Positions 33,769-42,377 of a DNA stretch of 64,000 nucleotides are shown piece after piece. How positions within the stretch are numbered: the first letter of the stretch is position 1; each line of letters begins with the position of its first letter. A program made the translations under genes and the position numbers. The DNA lies in contig NZ_JALDAX010000007.1 in the NCBI RefSeq assembly GCF_022698145.1, forward strand, positions 62,001 to 126,000, read 5' to 3'. Origin of the DNA: Streptomyces spinosisporus (GTDB lineage: Bacteria > Actinomycetota > Actinomycetes > Streptomycetales > Streptomycetaceae). The notes under the pieces were generated by a model. That model had not been told where the DNA came from. It saw only the letters and a program-made list of their open reading frames with translations, and searched no databases.

Positions 33769-34836
33769 ATGATCATCGACTGCCACGGCCACTTCACCAC
33801 GGCGCCGCCCGCGCTGGGGGAGTGGCGTACCCGGCAGATCCGCGCCTTCGAGGAGTCCGGCGCGCGCATCTCACCCGACGAACTGCACATCGGCGACGAC
33901 GAGATCCGCAGCGCCATCGAGAACGGCCAGCTCAAGCTGCAGACGGAGCGCGGCACCGACCTGACGCTGTTCTCGCCGGGCGCGGGCAAGATGGCCCACC
34001 ACTACGGCGACGAGCGGACCAGCCTGGACTGGTCCCGCGTCAGCAACGACCTGATCTCCCGGGTGTGCGGCCTCTTCCCCGAGCGGTTCGTCGGCGTGTG
34101 CCAGCTCCCGCAGTCGCCGGGCGACGCGCTCGCTGTCTCCGTACGCAACTCCGTCGCCGAACTGGAGCGCTGCGTAGAGGAGTTGGGCTTCGTCGGCTGC
34201 CTGCTCAACCCCGACCCCTCCGACGGCTACTACCAGGCACCACCGCTGACCGACCGGGTCTACTACCCCCTGTACGAGAAGATGGTCGAGCTCGACGTCC
34301 CCGCGATGATCCACGTCGCGATGTCGAGGAACCCGGCGATGCAGGGCACCTGCGCCCACTATCTGGCCGGCGACACCGCGGCGTTCATGCAGCTGTGCAT
34401 GTCGGACCTGTTCAAGGACTTCCCGACGCTGAAGCTGATCCTGCCGCACGGCGGCGGCGCCGTCCCCTACCACTGGGGCCGCTACCGAGGCGTCATGCAG
34501 GACCAGGGCCGGCCGCCGCTGGAGGAGTCGATCCTGCCCAACGTCCACTTCGACACCTGCGTCTACCACCGGCGCGGCATGCAGCTGCTGCTCGACGTCC
34601 TTCCCGCACGGAACGTCCTGTTCGCCTCGGAGATGATCGGCGCCGTCCGCAGCGTGGACCCGGAGACCGGGCGGCGGTTCGACGACACCAAGTACACGAT
34701 CGACTCCCTCGACGGCCTGAGCGAAGCCGACCGGCAGGCGGTCTTCGGGGGCAACGCGCTGCGTGTCTTCGCACGGCTCGAAGGAGTCCTCAAGTCCCGT
34801 GCGGCCGCGGCACAGGTGAAGGAGCACCAGAAGTGA
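33769..34836 (+). CDS. LigJ-like 4-oxalomesaconate hydratase/amidohydrolase-2 family enzyme
   Basis: 355 residues. IIDCHGHFTTAPPALGEWR with its HxH metal pair closely recalls the start of LigJ hydratases. RGTDLTLFSPGAG, PAMIHVAMSRNP, LPHGGGAVPYHWGRYRG and the closing FGGNALRVF continue the fold. LigJ hydrates 4-oxalomesaconate in the protocatechuate 4,5-cleavage and gallate pathways, before an aldolase step. An aldolase gene lies 3 bp upstream, but no extradiol dioxygenase gene is in the window, so the substrate may be a related unsaturated keto-diacid. Cytoplasmic. Confidence 0.82.
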   Translation: MIIDCHGHFTTAPPALGEWRTRQIRAFEESGARISPDELHIGDDEIRSAIENGQLKLQTERGTDLTLFSPGAGKMAHHYGDERTSLDWSRVSNDLISRVCGLFPERFVGVCQLPQSPGDALAVSVRNSVAELERCVEELGFVGCLLNPDPSDGYYQAPPLTDRVYYPLYEKMVELDVPAMIHVAMSRNPAMQGTCAHYLAGDTAAFMQLCMSDLFKDFPTLKLILPHGGGAVPYHWGRYRGVMQDQGRPPLEESILPNVHFDTCVYHRRGMQLLLDVLPARNVLFASEMIGAVRSVDPETGRRFDDTKYTIDSLDGLSEADRQAVFGGNALRVFARLEGVLKSRAAAAQVKEHQK

Positions 34837-36488
34837 AGGTCTACGAAGCACTCGCCGAAGCGTTCGTCCGGGAAGGCACCAGCGATGTCTTCGGCATGAT
34901 GGGCGACGCCAACATGCACTGGATGGCCGCGCTCGCCGACCGGGGGGTGCGCCTGTACGAGGTGCGGCACGAGGGCTCCGGCCTCGGCATGGCGGACGGC
35001 TGGGCCCGCGGCGCCGGCCGGCCGGGCGTCGTCACCACCACCAGCGGCCCCGGCGTCTCGCAGCTCGCCACGTCCATGATCGTCGCCGCCCGGGCCCGTA
35101 CCCCCCTCGTCGCGTTCTGCGGCGAGGTGCCGCTGGGTGACGACGGCGCGGTGCAGTACCTCGACCAGCGCCGCTTCGCCGCCGCGATCGAGTGCGAGTT
35201 CATCCATGTGTCCCGGCCCGAGGCCGCCCAGGAGGCCGTACGGCGCGCCTTCTACCTGGCGCGGACCGAGTCGAAGCCGGTCATGATCAGCGCGCCCGTC
35301 GACGTCCAGCTCGCCGAACTGGACGACTACGACGAGGACTTCGCGCCGTCCACGGACCTGATCTCGCCGCCGCGGATGCTCCCCGACCCGGACCGGGTCG
35401 AGGCCGCCTGCGAACTGATCCGGAACGCCAAGCGCGTGGTGATCATCGCGGGCCGCGGTGCCCGCAGGGCGGACGCCGGCGAGCAGATCCTCGCGCTGCA
35501 GGAACGTACGGGCGCCCTGCTGGCCACCACCCTGCAGGCGAAGAACTGGCTGTGCGACCGCACCGACTTCCACGTCGGACTGTCGGGCCTGTTCGGCGAC
35601 AAGCCCTCCATGGAACTGCTGCAGGAGGCCGACTGTGTGATCGCGGTGGGCGCCAGCCTGAACCACTACACGATCGAGAGCGGCTACCTCTATCCCGAGG
35701 CCGCGTACGTCCAGATCGACACCGCCCCGCACCTGGTGATGGGCAACGGCAGGGCCGCCGACTGCTATCTGCAGTCCGATGCGGTCACGGCCCTCACGGA
35801 GCTGACCCGGGCCCTCGACGAACGGTCCGTCCGCCTGGAGGGCTTCCACACCGACGCCGTCCTGCACCATCTGACGGCCCGGCGCGAGCCGCCCGCGGAG
35901 TACGTGCGCGAGCCCGGACTGATCGACCCGCGCGAGGCCATCTGGATCCTCGACCGGGAACTCCCCGGCGAGATGAGCCTGGTCCTCGGCAGCGGACACC
36001 AGACCGACTTCGGCACCATGCTCTTCCAGCGCTCCCGCGAAGTCCTCTCCAACTACGGCATGTTCGGCGCCATCGGCCAAGCCCCGCTGATCGCCCTGGG
36101 CCAGATGATCGCCCGAGGCAACCGGCCCGGCTTCGTCGTCGAGGGCGACGCCAGCTTCCTCATGCACCTGTCCGAGTTCGAGACGGCGGTCCGCTACGAC
36201 GTCCCGCTGCTGGTCGTGGTGATGAACGACCAGGGCCTGGGCGCCGAATACCACAAGGCGAAGGCGAAGGGCCTGGACCCCGACCTCGCGACCATCACCA
36301 CCCCCGAACTGGGCCGAGTCGCCCAGGCGTTGGGCGGCGGCGGAGCCACCGTCCGCACCCCGCAGGAGTTGCGCGACGCGCTCGCGGAGTACGTGCGCTC
36401 CCCGCGGCCGACCGTCATCGACGTCCGCATCACCCGCGAGGTGCTCAGCACCCCCTACCGCCGCATCCAGTACGGGGAGGACGTGTGA
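34833..36488 (+). CDS. Thiamine-diphosphate-dependent decarboxylase/acetolactate-synthase-like enzyme
   Basis: 551 residues from a GTG overlapping the previous stop (GTGA), with AAGGAG upstream. EVRHEGSGLGMADGWAR carries the catalytic Glu of the Pyr domain. A middle Rossmann domain (VVIIAGRGARRAD) follows, and the PP domain motif is GDASFLMHLSEFETAVRYDVPLLVVVMND. The usual GDG of the ThDP motif reads GDA here. Such enzymes decarboxylate or ligate 2-oxo acids. With an aldolase and a hydratase beside it, it could process a 2-oxo-acid intermediate. The exact reaction cannot be read from sequence. Confidence 0.87.
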   Translation: MKVYEALAEAFVREGTSDVFGMMGDANMHWMAALADRGVRLYEVRHEGSGLGMADGWARGAGRPGVVTTTSGPGVSQLATSMIVAARARTPLVAFCGEVPLGDDGAVQYLDQRRFAAAIECEFIHVSRPEAAQEAVRRAFYLARTESKPVMISAPVDVQLAELDDYDEDFAPSTDLISPPRMLPDPDRVEAACELIRNAKRVVIIAGRGARRADAGEQILALQERTGALLATTLQAKNWLCDRTDFHVGLSGLFGDKPSMELLQEADCVIAVGASLNHYTIESGYLYPEAAYVQIDTAPHLVMGNGRAADCYLQSDAVTALTELTRALDERSVRLEGFHTDAVLHHLTARREPPAEYVREPGLIDPREAIWILDRELPGEMSLVLGSGHQTDFGTMLFQRSREVLSNYGMFGAIGQAPLIALGQMIARGNRPGFVVEGDASFLMHLSEFETAVRYDVPLLVVVMNDQGLGAEYHKAKAKGLDPDLATITTPELGRVAQALGGGGATVRTPQELRDALAEYVRSPRPTVIDVRITREVLSTPYRRIQYGEDV

Positions 36489-37399
36489 GCGCCACGGGAG
36501 ACACGACGACACCGCTGACGGTGATGCTGGGCAACCACCCCCACACCCGGGCCCTGAAGGACGGAACCGTCCCCGTGGAGGGGGTGGAGTGCCGCTACCC
36601 CGAATCGACCCCGCTGCCCCCGGCCTTCGCCCGGATGGTCCGCGAACTCGCCTACGACATCTGCGAGATGCCGCTGGCCACCTACCTCCAGGCCCGCGAG
36701 GCGGGCGTGCCCGTCACCCTGCTGCCGGTGGTCCTGGTGGGCAGCACCCACCACCGGGCGCTGACCCGGCTGCCCGAGTCGCCGCGGATCGCCCCCGGCG
36801 ACCTCGTCGGCCGGCGTGTGGGAGTGCGCGCGTACGGCCAGACCACCGGCCTGTGGGTGCGCGGCTGGCTGCAGGAGGAGTACGGCGTCAAGGCGTCCGA
36901 CGTCACCTGGGTGACCACCGAGGACGTCCATGTCGCCCAGTACGTCAACCCCTCGTACGTGGAGCGGTCGCAGGCCGGACGGGTCGTGGACCTGCTGCGC
37001 TCGCACGACGTCAGCGCGGCCGTGCTCGGCCCGAAGGCGGTCGGCGGACAGGGCGCCGGCCTGGTCCCGCTCGTACCGGACGCCGAGGCCGCGGGCCTCG
37101 CCTGGACCGAGCGGCACGGCACCGTCCCGGCCAACCATCTGCTGGTCGTACGCGACGACGTCCTGCACAGGGCACCGGATGCCGTGCGCGCCGTCCACCG
37201 GGCTCTCGCACAGGCCATCGAGGCCACCGCCGGCGAACGCGACGACTCGCCCGCCGGACGTGCCGTCGCGGCCGGCTGGAGCGACTCCCTGACCGCCTGC
37301 CTGGAGATCGGCGCACGGTACGCCCTCGAACAGGGCCTGATCCGCGAGCCGGTGGACGTCACGGCGATCGAGGAGAAGACGGCCTTCCTCGACACATGA
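36485..37399 (+). CDS. Pht5-like (4,5-dihydroxyphthalate decarboxylase family) protein, paralogue 2
   Basis: 304 residues from a GTG coupled to the ThDP gene (GTGA). PHTRALKDGTVPVEGVECRY, AYDICEMPLATYL and RRVGVRAYGQTTGLWVRGWL…YGV are the family signatures. It is the closest relative of the minus-arm copy at 28274–29161: both share HTRALKDG, MVREL and TWVTTE. No signal peptide is present, so it is a cytoplasmic protein with a binding-protein-like fold. Confidence 0.8.
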   Translation: MSATGDTTTPLTVMLGNHPHTRALKDGTVPVEGVECRYPESTPLPPAFARMVRELAYDICEMPLATYLQAREAGVPVTLLPVVLVGSTHHRALTRLPESPRIAPGDLVGRRVGVRAYGQTTGLWVRGWLQEEYGVKASDVTWVTTEDVHVAQYVNPSYVERSQAGRVVDLLRSHDVSAAVLGPKAVGGQGAGLVPLVPDAEAAGLAWTERHGTVPANHLLVVRDDVLHRAPDAVRAVHRALAQAIEATAGERDDSPAGRAVAAGWSDSLTACLEIGARYALEQGLIREPVDVTAIEEKTAFLDT

Positions 37400-37485
37400 G
37401 GAGGCAGGCGTGCGGCGCGGTCGGCCCGCCCGCCGCCGCACCCATGAGCCGCATCCGTGAAGGAACGTGGAAAGGAGAAGCGTCG

Positions 37486-38655
37486 ATGGTGGCGCTGCGA
37501 AAGCGGGGCAACGCGCCCACGCGCAGGCCGGAGGTCTGGACACCCGATCTGCTCGAGAAGGTCGCCTGGCGGGTGAAGGCGGCCGACGAGCCCTTCCGGG
37601 GAGTGCACACCTCGACCGGCCTCAAGCAGGGCCTGTTCCCGCTGCGCAGCACCGGCGCGGACGTCCGCCCGGTGTACCGCGCGGCGGAGGACTACCTCGC
37701 GGGCCTCACCCCGCAGCAGCTCGCCGAGGGCCGGTTCGCCGTCGACGACGTCAGCTGGCGCCACTGGAACAACGGCGCCCGCTACTTCCTGCGCCACGGC
37801 ATCTGCCTGGAGGAGCTCGACGAGGACCGGCGCGCCCGGGCCATGGCCGTCATCCGCGCAAGCCTCAGCACCCAGGGCTACGACCAGATCGTCGACCTGA
37901 TGCACCTCAACCTCACCGTCGGCGAACTCAGCGGCGACACCGACGGGCTCAACGAGTGGCTGTACTGGTTCTCCCTGTACGGCGAGCCCGAGAACGGCGG
38001 CCCGTGGGGATGGCAGCTCGACGGCCACCACGTCAACGTCAACTGCGTCTTCGTCGGCGACCAGATGGTCCTCACCCCGTCCTTCCTCGGCGCCGAACCG
38101 GTGGCCGCCGGGGCGGGCAAGTACGCCGGGACCGTGGCCTTCCGCCGCGAAGAGGCCCTGGGGCAGGAGCTGTTCACCGATCTCGACCCCCGCCGACGGG
38201 AGCAGGCGGTGATCGCCGACACCATGCCGCCGGAGCTGTTCGTCGGCGCCTTCCGCGACAACGGTGAGCTCGACCACCAAGGGCTCCCGCTGAGCCGGAT
38301 GTCGCCGACGCAGCGCGAGAACGCGCTCAACCTCCTCGCCCTGTACGTGAACCGGGCCGGCGACCACCACGCCCGCGTCCGCATGGACGAGGTGCTGGCC
38401 CACGAGGGCGACACCCACTTCGCCTGGATCGGGGACCCCGACGGCACCTTCTACTACCGCCTGCACAGCCCGGTGATCCTCGTCGAGTTCGAGCACATGC
38501 CCGGCGTGATCTTCGACAACGACCACCCCTCGCGCCGCCACATCCACACCGTCGTCCGCACCCCCAACGCCGGGGACTACGGCGTCGACCTGCTGCGGCA
38601 GCACCACGAGCGGCACCACAGGGGCCGTCCCCATGAAGCCGTGCACTCCCGGTGA
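37486..38655 (+). CDS. DUF3500 family protein
   Basis: 389 residues, AAAGGAG 8 nt before the ATG. PFRGVHTSTGLKQGLFPL, WRHWNNG, YWFSLYGEPENGGPWGWQLDGHHVNVNCVFVG and a late HIHTVVRTPNAGDYG tail are characteristic of DUF3500 proteins. Conserved His, Glu, Trp and Asn residues (GHHVNVN, and a second His-rich HTVVR region) look like a metal or acid-base site, but no activity is known to me. No signal peptide is visible. DUF3500 genes often sit in catabolic clusters, as here between Pht5-like genes. Confidence 0.82.
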   Translation: MVALRKRGNAPTRRPEVWTPDLLEKVAWRVKAADEPFRGVHTSTGLKQGLFPLRSTGADVRPVYRAAEDYLAGLTPQQLAEGRFAVDDVSWRHWNNGARYFLRHGICLEELDEDRRARAMAVIRASLSTQGYDQIVDLMHLNLTVGELSGDTDGLNEWLYWFSLYGEPENGGPWGWQLDGHHVNVNCVFVGDQMVLTPSFLGAEPVAAGAGKYAGTVAFRREEALGQELFTDLDPRRREQAVIADTMPPELFVGAFRDNGELDHQGLPLSRMSPTQRENALNLLALYVNRAGDHHARVRMDEVLAHEGDTHFAWIGDPDGTFYYRLHSPVILVEFEHMPGVIFDNDHPSRRHIHTVVRTPNAGDYGVDLLRQHHERHHRGRPHEAVHSR

Positions 38656-38708
38656 CCCCGTGAACTCCCGGTGACCTCCCGCTGAACCATGAACAAGGAG
38701 ACAGAGAT

Positions 38709-39587
38709 ATGAAGTTGGTGCTCGGCCGTGACGATCTCGCGGCAGCCGCGGCGACGGCCGTCCGCGAGACGGGCACGGAACCGGAGCGGCTCGCCATCAA
38801 GCCGGTGCACAAGGCCTCCCGCGGTTTCGTGAACGACTCCGCCGCGGACCTGTGCGAGGTGGCGATCGTGACCGTCCTCCAGGCCGTCGCCCACGGCAAG
38901 CCGGTCCTGCTGCTCCCCGTCACCACCCTCGGACGCCACCAGCACCAGACCCTGGTGACCCTCACCGGCCTGTCGGTCGCCGACGTACCAGGACACAGCG
39001 TCGGAGTCCGCTCCTGGAGCCAGACCACCGGCGTGTGGATGCGCGGCTTCCTCACCGAGCAGTACGGCGTCGACCTGCGCAAGGCCGACTGGACGACGTA
39101 CGAGGGCAGCCACGTCGACGGCGCCGCCGACCCGGACTGGGTGCGACGCGCCCCCGAGGGCGCCAAGTTGCAGACCGACTTCCTCGAAGGCCGCCTGGAC
39201 TTCGCGATCATGGGCAACGAACTGCCCGCCGACGACCGCATCCGCACCGCCGTCGACGACGCCCGGCAGACCGCCGAACTCTGGTCGCAGGCGCAGGGGT
39301 TCATCCCCGTCAACCACGTGGTCGGCATCTCCGAGCGCGCCGCCGCGGAACACCCCGCAGCCGTCCTCGCCGCCTACGACGCCCTGCGCTCGGTGCTCGC
39401 CGCACAGGCCGAACCGGGCCCGGTGCCCCTGCACCCCGTCGGCTTCGAGGCCCTGCGCGGCGCGTTCACCAAGGCCGCCGCCTACGCCCTGGAACAGGGC
39501 GTCATCCCGCGGGCCGTGGACTACGACGAGCTGGTCGAGCGGTCCTGCACGGCGCTCGGCGTGCCACCGGCCCGGCTCGGCGGCTGA
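38709..39587 (+). CDS. Pht5-like family protein, paralogue 3 (divergent)
   Basis: 292 residues, AAGGAG 8 nt before the ATG. The hallmark HSVGVRSWSQTTGVWMRGFL…YGVDLRKADW block is clear, but the N-terminus lacks the HTRALKDG element of paralogues 1 and 2 and has LVLGRDDLAAAAATAV instead. The C-terminal half (AQGFIPVNHVVGISERA) keeps the family pattern. This divergence suggests a different substrate or a non-catalytic partner role. It lies 53 bp from both neighbours. Confidence 0.75.
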   Translation: MKLVLGRDDLAAAAATAVRETGTEPERLAIKPVHKASRGFVNDSAADLCEVAIVTVLQAVAHGKPVLLLPVTTLGRHQHQTLVTLTGLSVADVPGHSVGVRSWSQTTGVWMRGFLTEQYGVDLRKADWTTYEGSHVDGAADPDWVRRAPEGAKLQTDFLEGRLDFAIMGNELPADDRIRTAVDDARQTAELWSQAQGFIPVNHVVGISERAAAEHPAAVLAAYDALRSVLAAQAEPGPVPLHPVGFEALRGAFTKAAAYALEQGVIPRAVDYDELVERSCTALGVPPARLGG

Positions 39588-39640
39588 CGCTGCGGCCCAC
39601 CGACCGCCCGACCCCCAGCACGAACGAGGAGAGACAACGC

Positions 39641-40624
39641 ATGAACAAGCTCACGGTGGTTCTCGGCGACTATCCGCACGCCCAGCCCCTTTTGGACGCG
39701 GACGTCGAGATCGCGGACCACGTCGTCGAGCCGGTGGAGGTCAGGCCCGTCATCGGCGCCTACCGCCGGATGATCCGCGACTTGGAATTCGACGTGTGCG
39801 AACTGGCCCCGGTCTCCTACCTGATGGCCCGCCAGGAAGGCATCGAACTGACCGCGGTGCCGGTCTTCCTCAACCGCCGCTTCCACCACGGCGACGTCCA
39901 GTGCGCCGCCCACTCCGGCATCCGCGTGCCGCGGGACCTGGAGGGACGCCGGATCGGCGTGCGGGCGTACTCGGTGAGCACCGGCGTATGGGTGCGGGGC
40001 GTCCTGCGCGACGAGTACGGCGTCGACATCGACACGATCACCTGGGTGGTCGACGACGACGACCACATCGAGGGCCGCGTCCCCTCCAACGTCGAGCGCG
40101 TCACCGACGGCCGCTCCTTGGGCGAACTGCTGCGTGCCGGGGAGATCGACGCCGCCCTGACCGGCAACGCCGGCACCGGACGCGCGGGCGCCCCCCGGGC
40201 CGGCTGGTCGGCCACCGCCGAGACCGAGCCCGCCGGCGACGACGGCCCCTACCCGCTCTTCCCGGACGGCGACACCCTCGCCGTGGACCACTATCTGCGC
40301 ACCGGCATCTACCCGCTGCACTCCCTGGTCTCGGTGCGCTCCGAACTCGTGGCACGCGACCCCGACCTGCCGACCAGGCTCTACGAGGCCTTCGCCGAGA
40401 GCAAGCGCCGCCACCTCGCCGCCCGGCCCGACTGGTCCGCGACCCCGCGCCTCGCCCGCCAGGCACAGCAGCTCGGCACCGACCCCGTGCCGTACGGCAT
40501 CAAGTCCAACGAGGCGAGCCTGGACGCGATGGTGCGCTTCGCCAAGGACCAGGGCCTGCTGGACGCCGCCTTCCCCACCGACCTGCCGTCCCTGTTCGCC
40601 GCCGGCGACTACCCGGACGCCTGA
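39641..40624 (+). CDS. Pht5-like 4,5-dihydroxyphthalate decarboxylase family protein, paralogue 4
   Basis: 327 residues, the size of characterised Pht5 enzymes (about 330). LTVVLGDYPHAQPLL, EFDVCELAPVSYLMARQ, PVFLNRRFHHGDV, RRIGVRAYSVSTGVWVRGVL…YGVDIDTITWV and TGIYPLHSLVSVRSEL follow the Pht5 pattern most fully of the four copies, including the longer middle segment with an acidic DDDDH run. If any copy is an authentic hydroxyaromatic-acid decarboxylase, this is the best candidate. Confidence 0.8.
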   Translation: MNKLTVVLGDYPHAQPLLDADVEIADHVVEPVEVRPVIGAYRRMIRDLEFDVCELAPVSYLMARQEGIELTAVPVFLNRRFHHGDVQCAAHSGIRVPRDLEGRRIGVRAYSVSTGVWVRGVLRDEYGVDIDTITWVVDDDDHIEGRVPSNVERVTDGRSLGELLRAGEIDAALTGNAGTGRAGAPRAGWSATAETEPAGDDGPYPLFPDGDTLAVDHYLRTGIYPLHSLVSVRSELVARDPDLPTRLYEAFAESKRRHLAARPDWSATPRLARQAQQLGTDPVPYGIKSNEASLDAMVRFAKDQGLLDAAFPTDLPSLFAAGDYPDA

Positions 40625-40667
40625 GCCGGCCCGCACCCAAGTCACCGAAAAGAAAGGGCGCTTCACC

Positions 40668-41528
40668 GTGGACGTCGTCGACGCACACTGCCACATCATC
40701 TCCGACGACCCGACCGCATACCCCCCGGCCCCGATCGGGGGCAAGCAGTCCGAGTGGGCCGCGAAGCGGCCGGTCACCGCCGAGGGCATGGTCGCCCGCA
40801 TGGACGAGACGGGCATCGCCCAGGCCGTCCTGGTCCAGGCCACCACCAACTACGGCTACGACAACTCCTACGTCCTCGACAGCTGCCGGCGCCGACCGGA
40901 CCGGTTCGTCGCCGTCGGCACCGTCGACCCGCTGCGCCCGGACGCCGCCGCCTCGCTGAAGGCCGCGGTCGGCGAGGGCGGACTGTCCGGGGTGCGGCTG
41001 TTCACCAGCGGCAGCACGGTCCCCGTCCAGGGCGAGTGGTTCGTCGCGCCGGAGACATTCCCCTTCTGGGAGCAGGCCGCCGAACTGGACCTGCCCGTCT
41101 GTCTGCAGATGCGGCTCGGCTCCGCCACCGGGCAACTGGTGGAACTGCTGGAACGCTTCCCGGGCGTCAAGGTGCTCCTGGACCACATCGGCTATCCCGA
41201 CATCGCGGCATCGCCCGCCCGGGCCGGAGCCGAGGTGGCCGCGCTCGGCGTACACCCCGGCCTGCACCTCAAGCTCACCCACCGCAACCTCGAACGGCTG
41301 CGGGACGCGGGCGAGCAGGCGGGTGAATTCCTCCGGCCGGTCGTCGAGGCGTTCGGCGCCGGACGGATCGCCTGGGGCTCGAACCTTCCGGCGGCCGAGC
41401 AGTCCCTGCCGGAGCTGCTCGCGCTGGCCCGGGACGTCCTCGCCGTACTGCCGGAACGGGACCGGGAGGAGATCTTCGCGGGTACGGCCCGACGCCTGTA
41501 CCCCGGACTGGCCGGCGGCCGTGACTGA
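40668..41528 (+). CDS. Amidohydrolase-2 family enzyme, paralogue of 27349–28215
   Basis: 286 residues from a GTG. VVDAHCHIISDDPTAYP carries the HxH metal pair, VLLDHIGYPDIA the His-x2-x-Asp region and IAWGSNLPAAEQSLPEL the barrel end. It aligns along its length with the minus-arm amidohydrolase (PIGGKQSEW versus PLGGTHSQW; LVQATTNYGYDNSY versus LVQASTFYGFDNSY). The two probably handle related substrates on the two arms. It is cytoplasmic and probably a lactonase or C–C/C–O hydrolase. Confidence 0.84.
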   Translation: MDVVDAHCHIISDDPTAYPPAPIGGKQSEWAAKRPVTAEGMVARMDETGIAQAVLVQATTNYGYDNSYVLDSCRRRPDRFVAVGTVDPLRPDAAASLKAAVGEGGLSGVRLFTSGSTVPVQGEWFVAPETFPFWEQAAELDLPVCLQMRLGSATGQLVELLERFPGVKVLLDHIGYPDIAASPARAGAEVAALGVHPGLHLKLTHRNLERLRDAGEQAGEFLRPVVEAFGAGRIAWGSNLPAAEQSLPELLALARDVLAVLPERDREEIFAGTARRLYPGLAGGRD

Positions 41529-41630
41529 CGCTGCGGCCACGGCGGTCCCGCCGATGCGGGGATCCGCCGCGCGTCGGCGATACTCCCGCCAGCAGTTGTC
41601 CCCTCCCAGCAGACCCACGGAGTGATCACG

Positions 41631-42344
41631 GTGGATTCCAATGGCTTCGACGAGACGGACGCGGGCCGCACGGCGGCCACCCGTCAGAGCCAGGCGTACG
41701 ACGGGCTGCGCTCCCTGCTGCTGTCCGGGAGCATCGCACCGGGCACACGGCTGACCGAGGCCGACCTGACCAGAATGTTCAACGTCTCGCGCAGCACCAT
41801 GCGGGCGGTCCTGGTCCGGCTGGCCCAGGAGGGCTACGTCACCAGCGAGGTCAACCGCGGCGTGCGGACCCGCAGCTTCACCGCGGAGGAGGCCGCCGAC
41901 ATCCTGGAGGCGCGCGAGACATTGGAGTCCGCCCTGGCGGGCAAGGCCGCCGAGCGCGCCACCGACGAGGAGATCGCCGAACTGCGCCGCACGCTGGAGG
42001 CGATGGAGGACTGCAAGACGCGCGGGGACCAGGCGGGCTACTCCCAGGGCAACCGCCGCTTCCACCAGCAGATCAAGGAGGCCGCGCACCAGCACACCCT
42101 GGCGCGGGCCTACGACACCCTGCTGTACCCCCTCGTGATGCGCCAGTACCGCAACCTCTCCGCACCGCACCCGCGCGCCGGCTCGCTGGAGGAGCACCAG
42201 GCGATCCTCCTGGCGATCATCACGCGCAACCCCCAGGCGGCCACCGCCGCCATGCACCACCACGTCGCCTCGGCGAGGCAGGCACTGCTGCTGCGGACGC
42301 AGCAGGAGCCCACCGACCCCGCCGGCGAGGCCTCGTCCCACTGA
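41631..42344 (+). CDS. GntR-family transcriptional regulator, FCD (FadR-like) subgroup
   Basis: 237 residues from the GTG 8 nt after GGAG; an in-frame GTG 9 nt earlier overlaps that site and is less likely. The winged helix spans about residues 20–80 (GTRLTEADLTRMFNVSRSTMRAVLVRLAQEGYV). The all-helical FCD domain has the metal-type residues in NRRFHQQIKEA, LEEHQAILLAI and AAMHHHVASA. It sits inside the plus arm and is the likeliest ligand of the TTGTCSRACAA operators at both arm promoters. That link is inferred from family and position. Confidence 0.88.
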   Translation: MDSNGFDETDAGRTAATRQSQAYDGLRSLLLSGSIAPGTRLTEADLTRMFNVSRSTMRAVLVRLAQEGYVTSEVNRGVRTRSFTAEEAADILEARETLESALAGKAAERATDEEIAELRRTLEAMEDCKTRGDQAGYSQGNRRFHQQIKEAAHQHTLARAYDTLLYPLVMRQYRNLSAPHPRAGSLEEHQAILLAIITRNPQAATAAMHHHVASARQALLLRTQQEPTDPAGEASSH

Positions 42345-42377
42345 CGAACCGCCCGCCGCCCAGCAGAAAGAGACAGC

